Both the position numbers and the translations under genes were made by a program. From Hymenopus coronatus (Eukaryota > Arthropoda > Insecta > Mantodea > Hymenopodidae): a stretch of 64,000 nucleotides of DNA. Location: the NCBI GenBank assembly GCA_030762935.1, contig CM060881.1, positions 98,940,001-99,004,000 of the forward strand, written 5' to 3'. The notes below the pieces were generated by a model, which saw nothing but the letters and a program-made list of their open reading frames with translations, did not search any database and was not told the DNA's origin. Of the stretch, positions 36,351 through 48,537 are shown piece after piece (within the stretch, counting starts at the first letter, position 1; each line of letters starts with the position of its first letter).

Positions 36351-37050
36351 TACTCTCTCTATCACATGCAATGTACATAGTAGACAGAGAAGATACGGTA
36401 TCCTTCCAAAAATTCGATCCGAGATTTCACAGTTTCTCTGAATCCAAAAAAAAAAGCATTTTTAAGAAACGGTCCATGTGTGTATGTATATTTGTATATG
36501 TGTGTGCGTGTCAGTTGTCAGCATAAATCAAAAACGAAATGCCGGTTAAATATCAAACTTGGTATTTAAGGTCAGTTATCTTCAAAGGATGCGACAGAAG
36601 ATCTTCAGAAAAAATTTCCCACTTCCAACTAGACTTTACATATAATATTTTTTGAAAATTTTTATTTTCTCAAAATGGCTCTAACGATTTTAATTAAACG
36701 ATTTAATTAAAAAATGGCAAATGAAATGTATATCTTGAATTTTCTGGGAATAGCCTCTGAAGACCAGTTCTATCTGCAAGGACTTTTGTATAACTTTTGC
36801 GTAACTGGTAAACCGTAAGAGATAGACAAAAACTTACTACATAAAAATGTAGATCTCGTTAAAACACACAGCTTATGTCCAATACATTTTTATAGAGTTA
36901 AGCGTTACTGGGATATTCCTTTTATTGCTTTCAGTTGCTACTTAAACTTTTCTCAAACGAGAAGTCGTCTTTCTTTTTGTCTCTCTTTTGTTCACGCCAG
37001 ACAAGCAAAGGGAACCGCATTTCAGTTGTTTCATATAGCGACCGACTTTT
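36351..37050 (-). repeat. Family A repeat, lacking the last part of its 5' end
   Basis: Starts six bases after the previous minus copy. Ends at TCATATAGCGACCGACTTTT where a plus copy begins. Confidence 0.85.
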
Positions 37051-37056
37051 AAAAAA

Positions 37057-37861
37057 TCTGATGTGTTCCATTCACATGAATTTCTCTATACCTCTGTAAA
37101 TTGTTATTGTTAATATGCTTATCTTTTATTTATTTCATTCTAATCGAGAAAAATTAGTAGAAATAATCTTATTTCTTGCTTTATTGTAAGTAGAAGCGAA
37201 ATAAGGGAGTACCATAGTTTAAAGTGAAGGCCAAAAGCTGGTTGCTATGTGACTGATGTTCCTTTGTTTGTATGGAACCAAGAAAAAGGAATATCTCAAA
37301 AACGATCAACTCGACGAAAAAATGTATATAACATAACTTGTGTGTTTTAACGTGCTCTACATTTTTTATGGGTTAAGTTTTTGTCCATCTCTTACGGTTT
37401 AGTAGTTATGAAAAATTCATCCGGAATAAAGTAGTCTTCAGAGGCTATTCCCAGAAAATTCAGAATATACATTTTATTTGTCAGATAAATAACTTTAATA
37501 TACGATATTTTGATCAAAATCATTAGTGCCATTTTTTAGAAAATCAAAATTTTCGAAAAAAGTTCCATGTAAAGGGTAGTTTGAGGGGGGGGGGGATTTT
37601 TCTCAAAATCTTCGTGTCGCATCCCTGGAAGATACTAAACTTAAATACCAAGTTTGGTATTTTACCGACTTTTCGTTTTTGAGTTATAGTGTTCACAGAC
37701 ACACGGACACACACACACACGGACCTTTTTCTGAAAATAACTTTTTTTGGATACAGGGGACCCTAAAACATATATTTCCGGTGAAATCTCGGTATCGAAT
37801 TTTTTGGTGGAGTGCAATACATTCTCTATACACGATGTGCATAGTGAGTATAGAGAAAGTA
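37057..37861 (+). repeat. Family A repeat, full length with internal deletion
   Basis: TCTGATGTGTTCC to GTATAGAGAAAGTA. A deletion removes the GACAGGAGTTGACAAATTCC segment near 37276. Confidence 0.93.
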
Positions 37862-37865
37862 AAAA

Positions 37866-38116
37866 TTTACTATCGCTTTATCCCAGTGTATTCCCTTATT
37901 TCTGTTTTACTTACAAGGAAACAAGTTATAAGGTCATCTCTGTTAATATTATCTCAATTAGCACGATGTAGCTAAAAAATAATCTTTTGTAAACGTTTGT
38001 TTGCGGAAAAGCAAATGATTTATATGTTGTTTACAAAGCAACTTTACAGCTTCACTAAAATATTGCAAAATACCTACAACTATAGCAGTGAAGGTTATGT
38101 AAATGGAACACATCAC
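37866..38116 (-). repeat. Family A repeat, 5' terminal fragment
   Basis: TTTACTATCGCTTTATCCC to GGAACACATCAC, five bases after the preceding plus copy. Confidence 0.75.
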
Positions 38117-38759
38117 TTTTTCTTAATGATTTCTTTAAGCTGCTGTTAACCCTTAGGTCATTATTACATTGTTTTAACATAAACCGCGTAAATTAAGGGA
38201 CAATTAATTAATTTGTTGGATTTAATGGTAAAATAAAAAAATAACTAGATATTCTAAATATATTCAACTACATGTGCCGTTTTTAAAATTACATTCCTTA
38301 ATATATTTTTAATAAATCACCTAGAAAATAGTTTTTTTAAAATGTTATATCACAAAGTGAAAATACTACAAGAATGCATGATTATACTAATTAATAATTT
38401 AATATTAATCTATGTACAATATCAAAATTCCATCCAAGACATTTCTTTAGGTAAAAATTTTAGACCATAGTTATATTTTTGTAAGAGAAGATATATGTTG
38501 AATGTGGAAAAATAATAAAAAAAAAGTTTAACATGAAAAACGTCACTTTCAAATTTGACACTGCGAGTCATTTAATTACCACAACGCTTTAAAATGGCCT
38601 CTAAAACATGGCTTATATCTATTTGCATTCTTTTACCGCAAATATATAGGTTAAAATATGCTGCATTATTTCACAAAAAATCGACATTTTTCCACCAATA
38701 TCGCTAAAAGTCATTGTGTGTCCCCTTAAGAAATAAATAGCTTCATAGAGGCCAATAAT
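38117..38759. other. No recognisable feature
   Basis: Very AT-rich single-copy sequence. Confidence 0.5.
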
Positions 38760-38955
38760 GGGCGGTGCAGTGGTAGAGTGGTTAGACCGTTCGTCTTCCA
38801 TCTTGGAAGCCCGGTTTGAATCTCAGAGGACTGCATTGGCGATTTGTTGCTGATGAAGGGGCGTCTGGCGAGTTTTCTCCGAGTCCTCGGTTTCCTCGCC
38901 ACTCATTTCATCAATTATTGATTGCTACATCATCAACTTTCATGTGATCCTTTTC
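38760..38955 (+). mobile_element. SINE family C-like copy
   Basis: Head GGCGGTGCAGTGGTAGAGTG with GGTTAGACC, B-box-like CCGGTTTGAATCTC, then GAGTTTTCTCCGAGTCCTCG and GCCACTCATTTCATCA as in family C. No clear A tail; the 3' boundary is approximate. Confidence 0.7.
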
Positions 38956-40080
38956 GCCTACATTTCATATCATCTACTTCCTCACGTTCGTATCAGACAT
39001 TGGGTTGACTTCCCGTTTCTGGATGATCTGTCTAAACCTTAGTCTGTCTGCTCCTCAACAAGCATCTACGCCATTCATTGGTTTGTTAGTCCTGGGTGTG
39101 TAAGTTCTCCATATGAGAGAAATCATGCGGAGAAGAAGAGTCTGATAATATTGAAAAAGTTTAGGATTTTCCAAGGCTCGCAGCAACTCAGGAATATTGT
39201 ACTGTTGGCATTGATCGCATACTGCAGGCAAACTACAAGGATATGGCGAATCGACAGGAGGTGCAAGATGTGTATGTTAATGAGGGGTATTCCGCACTGC
39301 AGCAGTCGGCTTATTTTACATTGGATCCCTGGAGGAGAGGATAAGATGAGTGTAATTTCAAAGAATGGCCGACATCCGGACAGGGAGAGAACCGCCGCGG
39401 AGGGTCCCTAACACTTCATAAGCGGATCTTCATCTCGACGCAGAAACCGCCAGGATAGCGAGATTGCAGATTCTAGTTCAGTCTTAGACTGACTCCTTCC
39501 TGAGCCTTTCCTATTGGTTGCGGAGTCAATATCGCTATGTGACAGGTGAAGGACAGGTTTCGAGATTTCGTTGAGGTTAGGCTACGTTAGTTTAGGTTAG
39601 GTGTATGTGAATGAACTGGATGGAAATAAGGGCTAAAAATGGACTTTCTGAAAATTGGTTCTTCTTTCCAATGCGAAATGCACAGATTTCCTTTCGTTCT
39701 CTCTGCTTGTGCATGGGCAGCCATGTTGATCAATCAGTCAATAGCAGAGTTAAATCTAAAACTGAACTAGAATCTGCAATGTCGCTCCCGGATAGGACAC
39801 CTGATTTCGCAGACAACCACCACCGCCATCCCGCCGTCGAGAGCTGTATTTCCAGAGCGCAGTCGCCTTCAAGAATGGCGCCTCCATCGCAGTCCTCACC
39901 AACACAAGCCTGAAAATGGCTGAATCACCAATACGCAGAGAGTGAGATTAATCTGGTCCTTGCAAGAAGAGTACCGATAGTGAAGGTATATATGAGTGGA
40001 GTTTGCTGTTCCGTATATATATAGATTTTCAATGTTCCATCACTGATGGATCTAACTTGAATCTATAATTTTATAGATCT
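38956..40080. other. Unassigned GC-richer sequence, possible old repeat
   Basis: The 86- and 100-codon plus frames (39151-39411, 39611-39913) show no family motif. 39573-39602 holds TTAGG-like words (GGTTAGG twice). Higher GC than the flanks and the adjacent RNase H fragment suggest ancient transposon DNA, unproven. Confidence 0.35.
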
Positions 40081-40250
40081 GTCATGGGTATGCTAATAAG
40101 TTGGCTAGTGGTTTCTTTGGCAGTTTCATCTGCTTTCTTGGTTGCTGGCATTCCAACATGTGAGGGGATCCATTCCAGGAAAATCCTCTTGTGTTCAGAT
40201 GCCTGTTATCTCCTGATTTGGAGATAAGAAACCAAGGTGTTGGAGAAAGA
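40081..40250 (-). pseudogene. Decayed non-LTR retrotransposon RNase H fragment
   Basis: On the minus strand part of this stretch reads FLEWIPSHVGMPATKKADET, which matches the last RNase H motif of Jockey/R1-like elements (usual form WIPSHVGIPGNEKAD). The His and the final Asp are kept, while GNE has become ATK. Upstream on the same strand the frame is broken by stops and shifts, and the other RNase H motifs could not be read. The fragment lies about 1.8 kb from the candidate exon and is antisense to it. Confidence 0.68.
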
Positions 40251-42095
40251 TCTTTGTTTGTTGCACAATAATCTTACACCTGGTATATGTGGTACCGGGA
40301 TTAATGATATTCAAATGAGCACTGAACCAATATTTTTTGAAGATAAATAAAATATTGGAAAATGCCTTAGCTCACATTAATTTCAATGGAGATTTGAAAT
40401 TCTTAATAGGTATATACGCAACGTGGTATTTACTTTATGCGCAAATTTCGTACAATGATATTTCATAAAAGTTGTTTGTTAAATATAATTGTGAAGACAG
40501 AAGTTATTTATATTTATTTAAATATTTGATTCTCAAATTATTTTGCAGCCTTAGATAACATAAAATGATTACAAACATAAGTTTTGAATTACAGGTATCT
40601 TCCCTTTCCTTGAAGGCGATCCAGATTTTCAAATGAAAATGGCGAAAACCTTTATTTGTACGTTAATGTACATTAAATTACATTGTGTTTTATTTATCGG
40701 TAGTCGTTAATTGCAACAATCCTCAGCGTTCCATTACATTAAGTCTGTTAAGTTTGCTCACAGGCTTCTTTATCAAGATCAGGCTTGACTTCCTTTATGT
40801 GCCCTTACTTACGACACGGGACTAAGGACTTTACCTCCTTCTGTCGGGTTTGAACCCGGGTCTTGGGTATCAGAGGCTGGCATGTTAACCCTAGACCAGA
40901 GGACGAAAATGAAAATATTTGACTTGATTGTAAGAAGTTCACGGACTATTTCAGGTTTTATCAGCATTTTGGAAGGCATCAGCTGAATAAATTCTTGAAA
41001 TACTCCAAACACCTTCTAGCAGAGCACTGTTCATTAAAAGAGAGATTCAGTTAATTTAATCAGCTGCTTTTATCAATAAATATTTCATTGACTGACAGGT
41101 AAATCTTGATTCCTCAATTCTTTAGGGAATTAACTATAAAATCAATCGAAAAAGACTCTTATAAACAGTATTAGAAGTACTATTTCAGCGGAGTTCACGG
41201 TAGAATAGGATGCATTGTTTTTTCGGGACTTGCTAGAAACATTAGTAACTGTTAACTTAAAATAAACATTTACTTCTGCTTTAAATGTACTAATAAGTGA
41301 GTTCTATATTTTATTTAAGGTGACAAAGCACTCTGCAATGGGGGAAAATAGCATTTTTTATTTCAGACACTAATAAAACCTCTATTATTTCTAATTTCAG
41401 AAAATTTATACTTTTGGAGGCTAAAGAGGATCTTAATGAATTTAAATATAATTTAAATGCTTTTCTGCAGTTTTTTAAAACTGTTATGTAATGCCCCTTT
41501 TAAAACATCTGCATTTATAAGTCCAGTTTTCTCAAAACAGCACTTTTGGATACTTATGTACCTTTTTCTCAGAAACTATGAGAACTGGAAAGCTGAAATT
41601 TTCAGCACATATATACAATACATAGTTAAACTTTCTGAAGCACAATTATAGTGGTGTTATAATATATATTGATCATATTAAGAAAACAACATTGCAAAAT
41701 TTGCACATTTTTACTATTTTGAATTAGCAATTATATTTGCTTTATAATTTCTATTGAAATAAATAATTGAGGTTCAGAAGATAGCTAATTATACTAAGAA
41801 CAAGCATGCAAAAGTGTAATTATATATTGCAAGCAGTATCAGAGAAAAAGGAACACTAGTTTACATGTTTTAAGACTAAGTTTTATTACTTTTCTGCTGG
41901 ATGAAATACTTTTTATAGACTCAACCACATAAGTTATTAATGCAAAGGACCACTTGAAATAATTGTCATGATTTATAGAATAATTCATACAAAATTCTGG
42001 AAAAACAATTGAATACTTTAAGAGCAGTGGTAATTCAACTCACTTAAGGTGTAATTTTCATATGTTAAGACTATAAATATTTCGTTGTTTTTCAG
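40251..42095 (+). other. Repeat-poor sequence upstream of the candidate exon
   Basis: Apart from one tRNA-like fragment (40812-40905), no repeat family appears in about 1.8 kb, the longest such stretch near any coding signal. AT-rich with long T tracts, as expected of intron. Confidence 0.5.
40812..40905 (-). mobile_element. tRNA-like SINE head fragment
   Basis: On the minus strand TCTGGTCTAGGGTTAACATG then GACCCGGGTTCAAACCCGAC, i.e. A and B boxes at tRNA spacing, with a self-complementary T arm. A tRNA pseudogene is the alternative; no acceptor stem pairs convincingly. Confidence 0.45.
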
Positions 42096-42198
42096 TGAGG
42101 GGACCTGGTATCGAGGGATGGCGCCCAACTCTGAGGAGGATGGGCCCCCACGGCTTTCCAGCAGCCTCTGGGCGAACACCGAAGAGTCCAGTAACAAA
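42096..42198 (+). CDS. Candidate internal coding exon of an unidentified host gene
   Basis: Seen: a pyrimidine-rich acceptor (TTTCGTTGTTTTTCAG) ends at 42095 and a near-consensus donor (AAA then GTGAGTACAAG) starts at 42199. The 103 bp between them hold one spare base followed by 34 open codons (42097-42198), so the upstream intron would split a codon after its second base and the downstream intron would fall between codons. The peptide contains GTWYRGMAP near its start and SLWANTEESSNK at its end; it is rich in Ser, Glu and Pro and looks like a linker rather than a folded domain. GC is about 60 percent in surroundings near one third, and third positions are mostly G or C. The frame has no internal ATG that opens a long ORF, so ORF calling misses it. 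The protein was not recognised. Alternatives are a chance GC-rich segment or a cryptic exon, but signals, frame and composition agree. Confidence 0.72.
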
Positions 42199-42395
42199 GT
42201 GAGTACAAGTTTCAAAACACTTCACTCTAGTAAAACATGGCCTTAACCAATATTCCATTTTGTCATCAAAGGCAATATTGCTGAATCTTTATGGACGGAG
42301 TTCTTGTCTTGGGGAGGAGAATTTTTCTATAACCAGAATAGGTCTCTATTCTCGGCTGAATCTATATGCATATCCAATTACCTAGTAATTCTGGT

Positions 42396-42474
42396 TAGAT
42401 CTCTCCATCAAATTTTTCGGTAGAATGCAATACATTCTCTACTATTATATATCTAGTACGTGGTAGAGAAAGTA
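42396..42474 (+). repeat. Family A repeat, short 3' end
   Basis: TCTCCATCAAATTTTTCGG, ACATTCTCTACTATTATAT, GGTAGAGAAAGTA. The nearest repeat to the candidate exon on its 3' side. Confidence 0.75.
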
Positions 42475-42954
42475 AGCAAAGAAAACTTTTTCAGCTGTTT
42501 CTTTTGTATAGACACACCGTTTTGAATGATCGATTTAATGCGAAAGAATTTGCTATTATTTAAATGTATTTTTAACTTATCAAAATATATCACAACATCT
42601 GTAGGCATTTGTTAGCGTATGTGTTTAATTCTGTGGCAACCTGAGAGTTTTAAGTACTATTCATCTAATTGTGTTGCTTATATTGAAACTTGTATCGAAC
42701 ATTTGTGTGTTTGTTTTTTCAGAATTAGATACAAAAATATTCTTCTACATAAAGAGTTTGTAGAAAAAATATGAAAATAAATGTTAATATGTAAAGCAAT
42801 TCGTATAATTGTTACACAATAAGTATCACGCATTTCTGTAATATTCAATAGGATTTCTTATAGCTACCTTTGTAGGTTAATTCCATCATTTATCAATTAC
42901 TTTTTGCGCTAGTACAACACAAAGCTGATACACAACAGAAACACTGACAAAAAA

Positions 42955-43800
42955 TCTTATGTGTTCCATTCAGATGGCTTTCTCTACATCTCTGCAACAA
43001 TTTTTTGTTAAAAAGCTTAAGCTTCTATTTACTTCATGCAAATCGAGAAAAAAATAGCAGAAATACCTTGCTTCCTTGTAAGCAGAAACAAAATAAGGGA
43101 GTACCATAGGTTAAAGTGACAGTCAAAAGCTGGTTGCTATGTGACTGAAGCTCCTTTGTGTGTATGGACACGAGTTGACAAATTCATGTATGAGAAAAGT
43201 ATAAGTTTTTCAAAGCTGAAACTAAAAAACAAGGAACATTTTAAAAACGACTAACTCCACAAAAAAGGTATATAACATAACTTGTGTGTTTTTAATGTGT
43301 TCTACTTTTTCTGTGGGGTAAGTTTTTTTCCATCTCTTGCGGTTTAGTAGTTATGCAAAATTCCATAAAATTCATTCAGAATAAAGTAGTCTTCAGAGAC
43401 TATTCCCAGAAAATTCAAGATATACATTTATATTCGTGTAAATACCTTTAATGTATGACATTTTAATCAAATTCGTTAGAGCCATTTTTGAGAAAATCAA
43501 AATTTTCGAAAAAAGTTCCATGTAAAGGGTAGTTGGGGGGATTTTATTGAAAATCTTGTATCACATACTTGGAAGATACCAAACTTAAATACCAAGTTTA
43601 GTATTCAACGGTCCTTTCGATTTTGAGCTATGCTGTCCACGGACACACAGACACACACATGCACACACGGACCTTTTTCTATAAATGCATTTTTGGATTC
43701 AGGGGGACCCAAAACATGTATTTCCGGTGAAATCTCGGTATCGAATTTTTGGGTGGAATGCAATACCTTCTCTATACACTATGTACGTAGTACGTGTAAC
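42955..43800 (+). repeat. Family A repeat, nearly full length
   Basis: TCTTATGTGTTCC through a CA tract (43642-43665) to TACGTAGTACGTGTA; the final GAGAAAGTA is lost. Confidence 0.9.
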
Positions 43801-44979
43801 GAACATGAAAGAAAATGAACATGCTTCCATGATGAATTATTTATATTCTAAGCACGTTTTCATGCGATCCTGAACGTTCAAGGTCAAGTGTAATCTCTTG
43901 CCAGTGTAATCCAATTAACATGCTTTTTCACCATAGTTCATTATATAAACACTTTAATATGCAATTGTAGCTATGTTGCATTAAACCGCTGGTTAACACG
44001 TTATTTAACAACAAGCGTGTGCTTTAAAGCTGTTTTCACATTGGCGTGGATCAAAATCCCCACCTATCATTATATTACCGACCACAATCAACACCGAAGT
44101 AATACGTTTGAACTCTATAAGCTATCAGAACTTTTAGTTAGGAAACTTGCTTACAAATTGCTGTTGGGAAATACTTCTATAATGGACACTAACGTTTATA
44201 GCAGATGCGCACCTACAGGCGAAATGCCATGAGGAAATCGCTAATAAAATAATAAAACAACAACATACTCATAAAAGTTCTACCACATAGCAAGTTGCCT
44301 TGCCTGCGGCCAGATCTGCATTCAGAGGTTCGCACTTCCTTATACTCTGGAGATGTTCTCAGCTGCTATGTAAACTGCTTCAATTAAGGTACACCACCGT
44401 TGATTGGTTATTCAATTGAGTGCGGCTATCTAAAACCAGACCGGCTCGGAAACAGGCTAAGATCACCTAGCGAGGTGGTATCGCGGCAAGTTTGGGGCTC
44501 GCATATGGGAGCTACCGGGCAACCTCTTGGAGTTATTACTCCTGACTTTAGATGTTCTTAGTGCAACGGTTACGCACCTTCCCACAGTTCTATAGCTAGC
44601 AAACATTGAATGACGCCTTAGGATATGATATAAAATAATGACGATTTAGTTGTATCACTCTAACATCAGATAGACATCTTTCTTCAGCATCAGCGCTGCC
44701 CAGTCGCGGCCAAGTTTGGAATGTTCGTCTCTGGAGAAGAGATAAGAATTATTACTCAAGGAGAGGTCCACCACGGCTATGCGTTTATTGCAAATACTCC
44801 GCGAGATCTTCTCGGGAAGGCAATTCTTGGGTATGCTTGGCTGGGCTAAATTTGGGAAACAACTTTTGGTAAGTCAAAATTATTTGTATTTGATGCTTCC
44901 GCGGGAACTGCAGGAAAACGTCGCACATTATTCCGCAATATATTTAAATCAAGTACTTGTAGGAATGTGATTGAACCAA
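43801..44979. other. Unassigned sequence, GC-richer in its second half
   Basis: 44470-44510 (AGCGAGGTGGTATCGCGGCA) faintly recalls a tRNA A box but lacks a B box. The 63-codon frame from 44779 has no motif. Confidence 0.35.
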
Positions 44980-44989
44980 AGGAAAGACT

Positions 44990-45272
44990 TTGACTGCCTC
45001 CGTGGTCGAGTGGTCAGTGAACTGACTTCTTACCCGAATGTCCGGGTTCGATTCCCGACTGGGGCGGGGAATTTTTCTTTAGATAGAATTATTCCCTATC
45101 CCCCACAGATTCTGGAAGTATGTATGTGAGAGTGAATATATGTGTGTGTGTGTGTTTGAAGAAAATAAAATGATTTTAACTTACAGACATCGATTTGTTT
45201 CAAGTGCAAAGCCCCCGGTATGACTTTAGATGTTAAAGGGGGATATATAAATGAAACAATAAAAAAAAAAGG
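44990..45272 (+). mobile_element. SINE family D, copy 2, with target-site duplication
   Basis: Same family: CTGCCTCCGTGGTCGAGTGG, GGGTTCGATTCCCGACTGG and an A tail at about 45261-45270. AGGAAAGACT occurs at 44980-44989 and again at 45273-45282, the expected duplication. Confidence 0.86.
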
Positions 45273-45282
45273 AGGAAAGACT

Positions 45283-46384
45283 AACTTCAGTAAGTAGTTC
45301 AGTCTAGTAATTTACATTGGTGAAAAATTTTTAATAAGAAAACTTGAAAATTAATTCACTACCAGTAGGGAAAAATAAGCAGCACAAATATAGCAACAGC
45401 ATTTATTAACACATTATGAAAGCTTATCAAAATGCTTATTTTTATCACCATAATATACGTTTTCCGTATAGGACTATAGTGTTAGTATATAGTTCAAGAA
45501 CCACTGTATGTATTGTATTCTGAGGAAAACTAGGCCATAATTCACTACTCAGCACATTAACAGAATGAATCTCATTTAAAACGAAAGCAAACAGACTGCT
45601 CATGTCACTGCATGAGGTGGTTTTCAGCACTATGAGCAAAGCTGACTTACTACGCTTAAGATGAGAGGGAGGGATAAGTTGTTGTGGATGCGACCATATG
45701 TTAGTGGTTGCAGTTATAACAAAGGTAGGATCTGTTAGGTTTTGCAGATGTGATACTCTAAGCCGGCTTCAGTTCTTTAATGCACCTATCCACGCAGAGT
45801 CTCGAGCAGTTCTATAAGTGGCCAGGTTAGAGAAACGCCCTCTGCCACACCGCAAACCACCGTTCAGCGCGCCTGCCTCTGTAATCCTGAAACATGAAGT
45901 AATTTAACAGACAGTGAGGAACGAAAAATTAGAATTAAATGAATATCTAACAACTTATATCTTTTTTTGTTAAGCTACACGGTTTCATTTGTTTATTTTT
46001 TGTGAATTTTTTTTTAAAATCGATATTTATGTATTACATCTGCTCATAAGAAAAATCTTATTTTTTGTCTGTATTTATCTAATATTTTTAATCTATCTTG
46101 ATAAAAACTGATGTTGAAAGTTCTATTATTACAGTAAGTTCATAAAAAGGGGAAACATACTGTAAAAGCAGTGAGAAACGATACACAAGGAAGGGCGAAC
46201 AAAGTTTACTTACTTACTAGTAACTGTTCCCGCTTTATTATAATAACTATATATACATTCAGCAAAGATAAAAAATACAGTCATTTACAAAAATAGTTAC
46301 AATACAATTACGTTGATACTGTTACTGAACAATGCAATTAAATGTACTTTGACATACTGAAATGCTATATCTGAGAACGTTACT
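45283..46384. other. No recognisable feature
   Basis: AT-rich, with a GC-richer patch at 45760-45890. The 64-codon minus frame at 45445-45639 is unremarkable. Confidence 0.45.
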
Positions 46385-46622
46385 TGCATTAATTCTTACA
46401 AAAGCTTATTCTATCTACTTCATGCTAATCGAGATAAATATAGCAGAAATTGTCTTATTGTTATCTACTTCCAAAAATGTATAAATTGCGTTTTAACGGG
46501 TTCTACATTTTTGCCGTAGTAAACCTTTATCTATCTTTTACGGTTTACCGATTATGCAAAAGGGATTCAGAATGAAGAGAGCTTCAGAGGCTATTCCCAG
46601 AAAATTCATGAAATACATTTTA
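46385..46622 (+). repeat. Family A repeat, partial, split by family B
   Basis: AAAGCTTATTCTATCTACTT to AAATTCATGAAATACATTTT. The rest is replaced by a family B inverted pair. Confidence 0.78.
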
Positions 46623-46858
46623 GATGGGTATGGTCAGACTGAAAAAAACAATGCATAGCCGGGATTTGAACCGCAGATTTCCCGGTCTCTAGCCGGTTGA
46701 TCTAACCACTGAGTTACTATGGCAAAATGCCGGCACAGAATTAAATTTCACAACTTACTTGCAGGTTTTCCGGCAAACCACAATACATCTCTATGTTGAG
46801 ATGGCATACCCAATGGTGACTTACAATGGCCTAACTTTAAATCCCGGGCTTCATAGTT
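46623..46858 (-). mobile_element. Family B element, left half of an inverted pair, inserted in family A
   Basis: Interrupts family A sequence just after ATACATTTTAG. The first 40 bp of the usual terminus are missing. tRNA-like part at 46655-46728 on the minus strand. Confidence 0.7.
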
Positions 46859-46995
46859 CCGGCATGTTCCTATGGTAGCTCAGTGTTAGAGCATCCGGCT
46901 AATGACCGAAGGATCCGTGGTCCAAATCCCGGCTGTGGGACTGAGTTTTTCAGTTTGACTCGACCTAACATGCTCTACACAGAACTTTTGCGAAA
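46859..46995 (+). mobile_element. Family B element, right half of an inverted pair
   Basis: CCGGCATGTTCCTATGGTAG, CTCAGTGTTAGAGCATCCGG and GTGGTCCAAATCCCGGCTG at 46862-46936, then a diverged terminal segment ending in AAAAAAAAGCTAATTCC. Confidence 0.7.
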
Positions 46996-47275
46996 AAAAA
47001 GCTAATTCCATCAATTTATTTTCCATGTAAATAGCTTAAACTTTTTATTCTTGGAATAGCTACATATGCCATTCTTTCTCTGTTTAGCAAACTGTCTTTC
47101 AAATCCCTTTCAAAGACACCACAACCAAAGCGGCTCAAATAGCCATGAGTATTAATATGGTAGAAAATTGCACGGCCATCAGTTCAAAGAATGTTCCAAG
47201 TTAAAATTCCAGCAACTGCAGTCAAATGGGCCTATGGAGGGCCCAAGTAAAATATCTGTTGTAATGACATGAAAG

Positions 47276-47708
47276 TTTATTCTTCTATCTACTTCATGAT
47301 AGTCGAGATAACCATTAGCAGAAATTGTCCTTATTACTTGGATCCTTGTAAGTACAAGGGAAACATCTAAAGTATTCCATTCACATGATATCCTCCAGCT
47401 ATTCGGCGAACAAACCTTTTATTCAAAGATTAATCTGTTATCTACATCATACCAATCAAAATGAACATAAGCAAAATTAGTCTTATTACTAGCTTCCTTG
47501 TAAGTAGAAGAGGAAAAAGAAAATGCACAGGTTAAAGCTATAGTCTAGTCCTTTAAAAGCCAGTCGCTATGTGAAGCAATTGAAATTCCAATCTCCTTGC
47601 CTGTCAGGAGAAACGTGAAGAAATATATCTTCCCGTTTGAGAATAGTTTATATAAGTGGTTACAATTGAAACCAATAATCCGGAATGTCTCGAAAACATT
47701 TAACTCTA

Positions 47709-47745
<37 letters not shown>

Positions 47746-47852
47746 AATTGTGTATTTTAATGAGATATACATTTTTCGTACAGTAAGCTGTATATCTCTT
47801 ATGGTTTGCAAGTTATACAAAAGTCATGTACATAGTACGTGTAGAGTAAGTA
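47276..47852 (+). repeat. Family A composite: truncated copy fused to a second copy
   Basis: 47276-47363 is a 5' segment ending CTTGTAAGTACAAGGG; at about 47366 a second copy starts (TCTAAAGTATTCC). The second copy is deleted internally and joins GGTTTGCAAGTTATAC to TGTACATAGTACGTGTAGAG. Includes an A run of about 31 (47709-47739). The same fusion occurs at 53324-54333. Confidence 0.85.
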
Positions 47853-47879
47853 AAAATTCGCACAGCACTTAATAGATAG

Positions 47880-48384
47880 ACAAAAATTCGATACCGAGAT
47901 TTCAACAGAAATATATGTTATGAGGTCCCATGAGTCCAAAAGAAGCATTTTCAGAAAAAGATCCGCACGTGTGTGTGTCTGTGGACAGCGTAGCGTAGTT
48001 TAGTATCTACCAAGGATGAGACACCAGGCTTTTCAAGAAACTTTCCCCACTCCAAAATACCGTCTACATGGAAAATTTTCTGCAAATATGATTTTTCACA
48101 GAAATGACTTTAACGATTTTGATTAAAATACCACATATTTTGGATATTTACATTAAAAATAAAATGAGATTATTTGGGAATAGCCTCTGAAGATCTCTTT
48201 ATTCTGGATGACTGCTTTAGCCCAATGTGTTCCCTTATTTCCCTTGTGCTTGCAAGGAAACGAATAATAAGACCATTTCTGCTAACTTTTATCTCGATTA
48301 CCATGAAGTAGGTGGAAGAATAATCTTTTTAATAATAATTTATTACAGAGAAGTATAAAAAGTCATGTGATGGAACACATCAGA
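47880..48384 (-). repeat. Family A repeat, internally deleted
   Basis: CAAAAATTCGATACCGAG to GGAACACATCAGA, missing the GTAGATCTCGTTAAAACAC block. Confidence 0.85.
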
Positions 48385-48537
48385 TTTTCACACTACAAAA
48401 CAGCCATAAATATTTTTATTTTATCGTTGTAGGTCAGTTTAATATGAAAGTAGTCTAAAATATAAATTAGCGCATCTAAAGTAGCATATTAAACAAGTGG
48501 TATCTATTATAGATCCCGTTAGTACATAAAGTGTTAA

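Noticed and set aside
39573..39602. Interstitial telomeric repeat (TTAGG)
   Set aside because: Only two or three imperfect words. Such short stretches are common by chance and in old transposons.
42018..42258. Minus-strand 65-66-codon frames over the candidate exon
   Set aside because: They are shadows of the + strand exon and run into AT-rich intron without splice signals on the minus strand.
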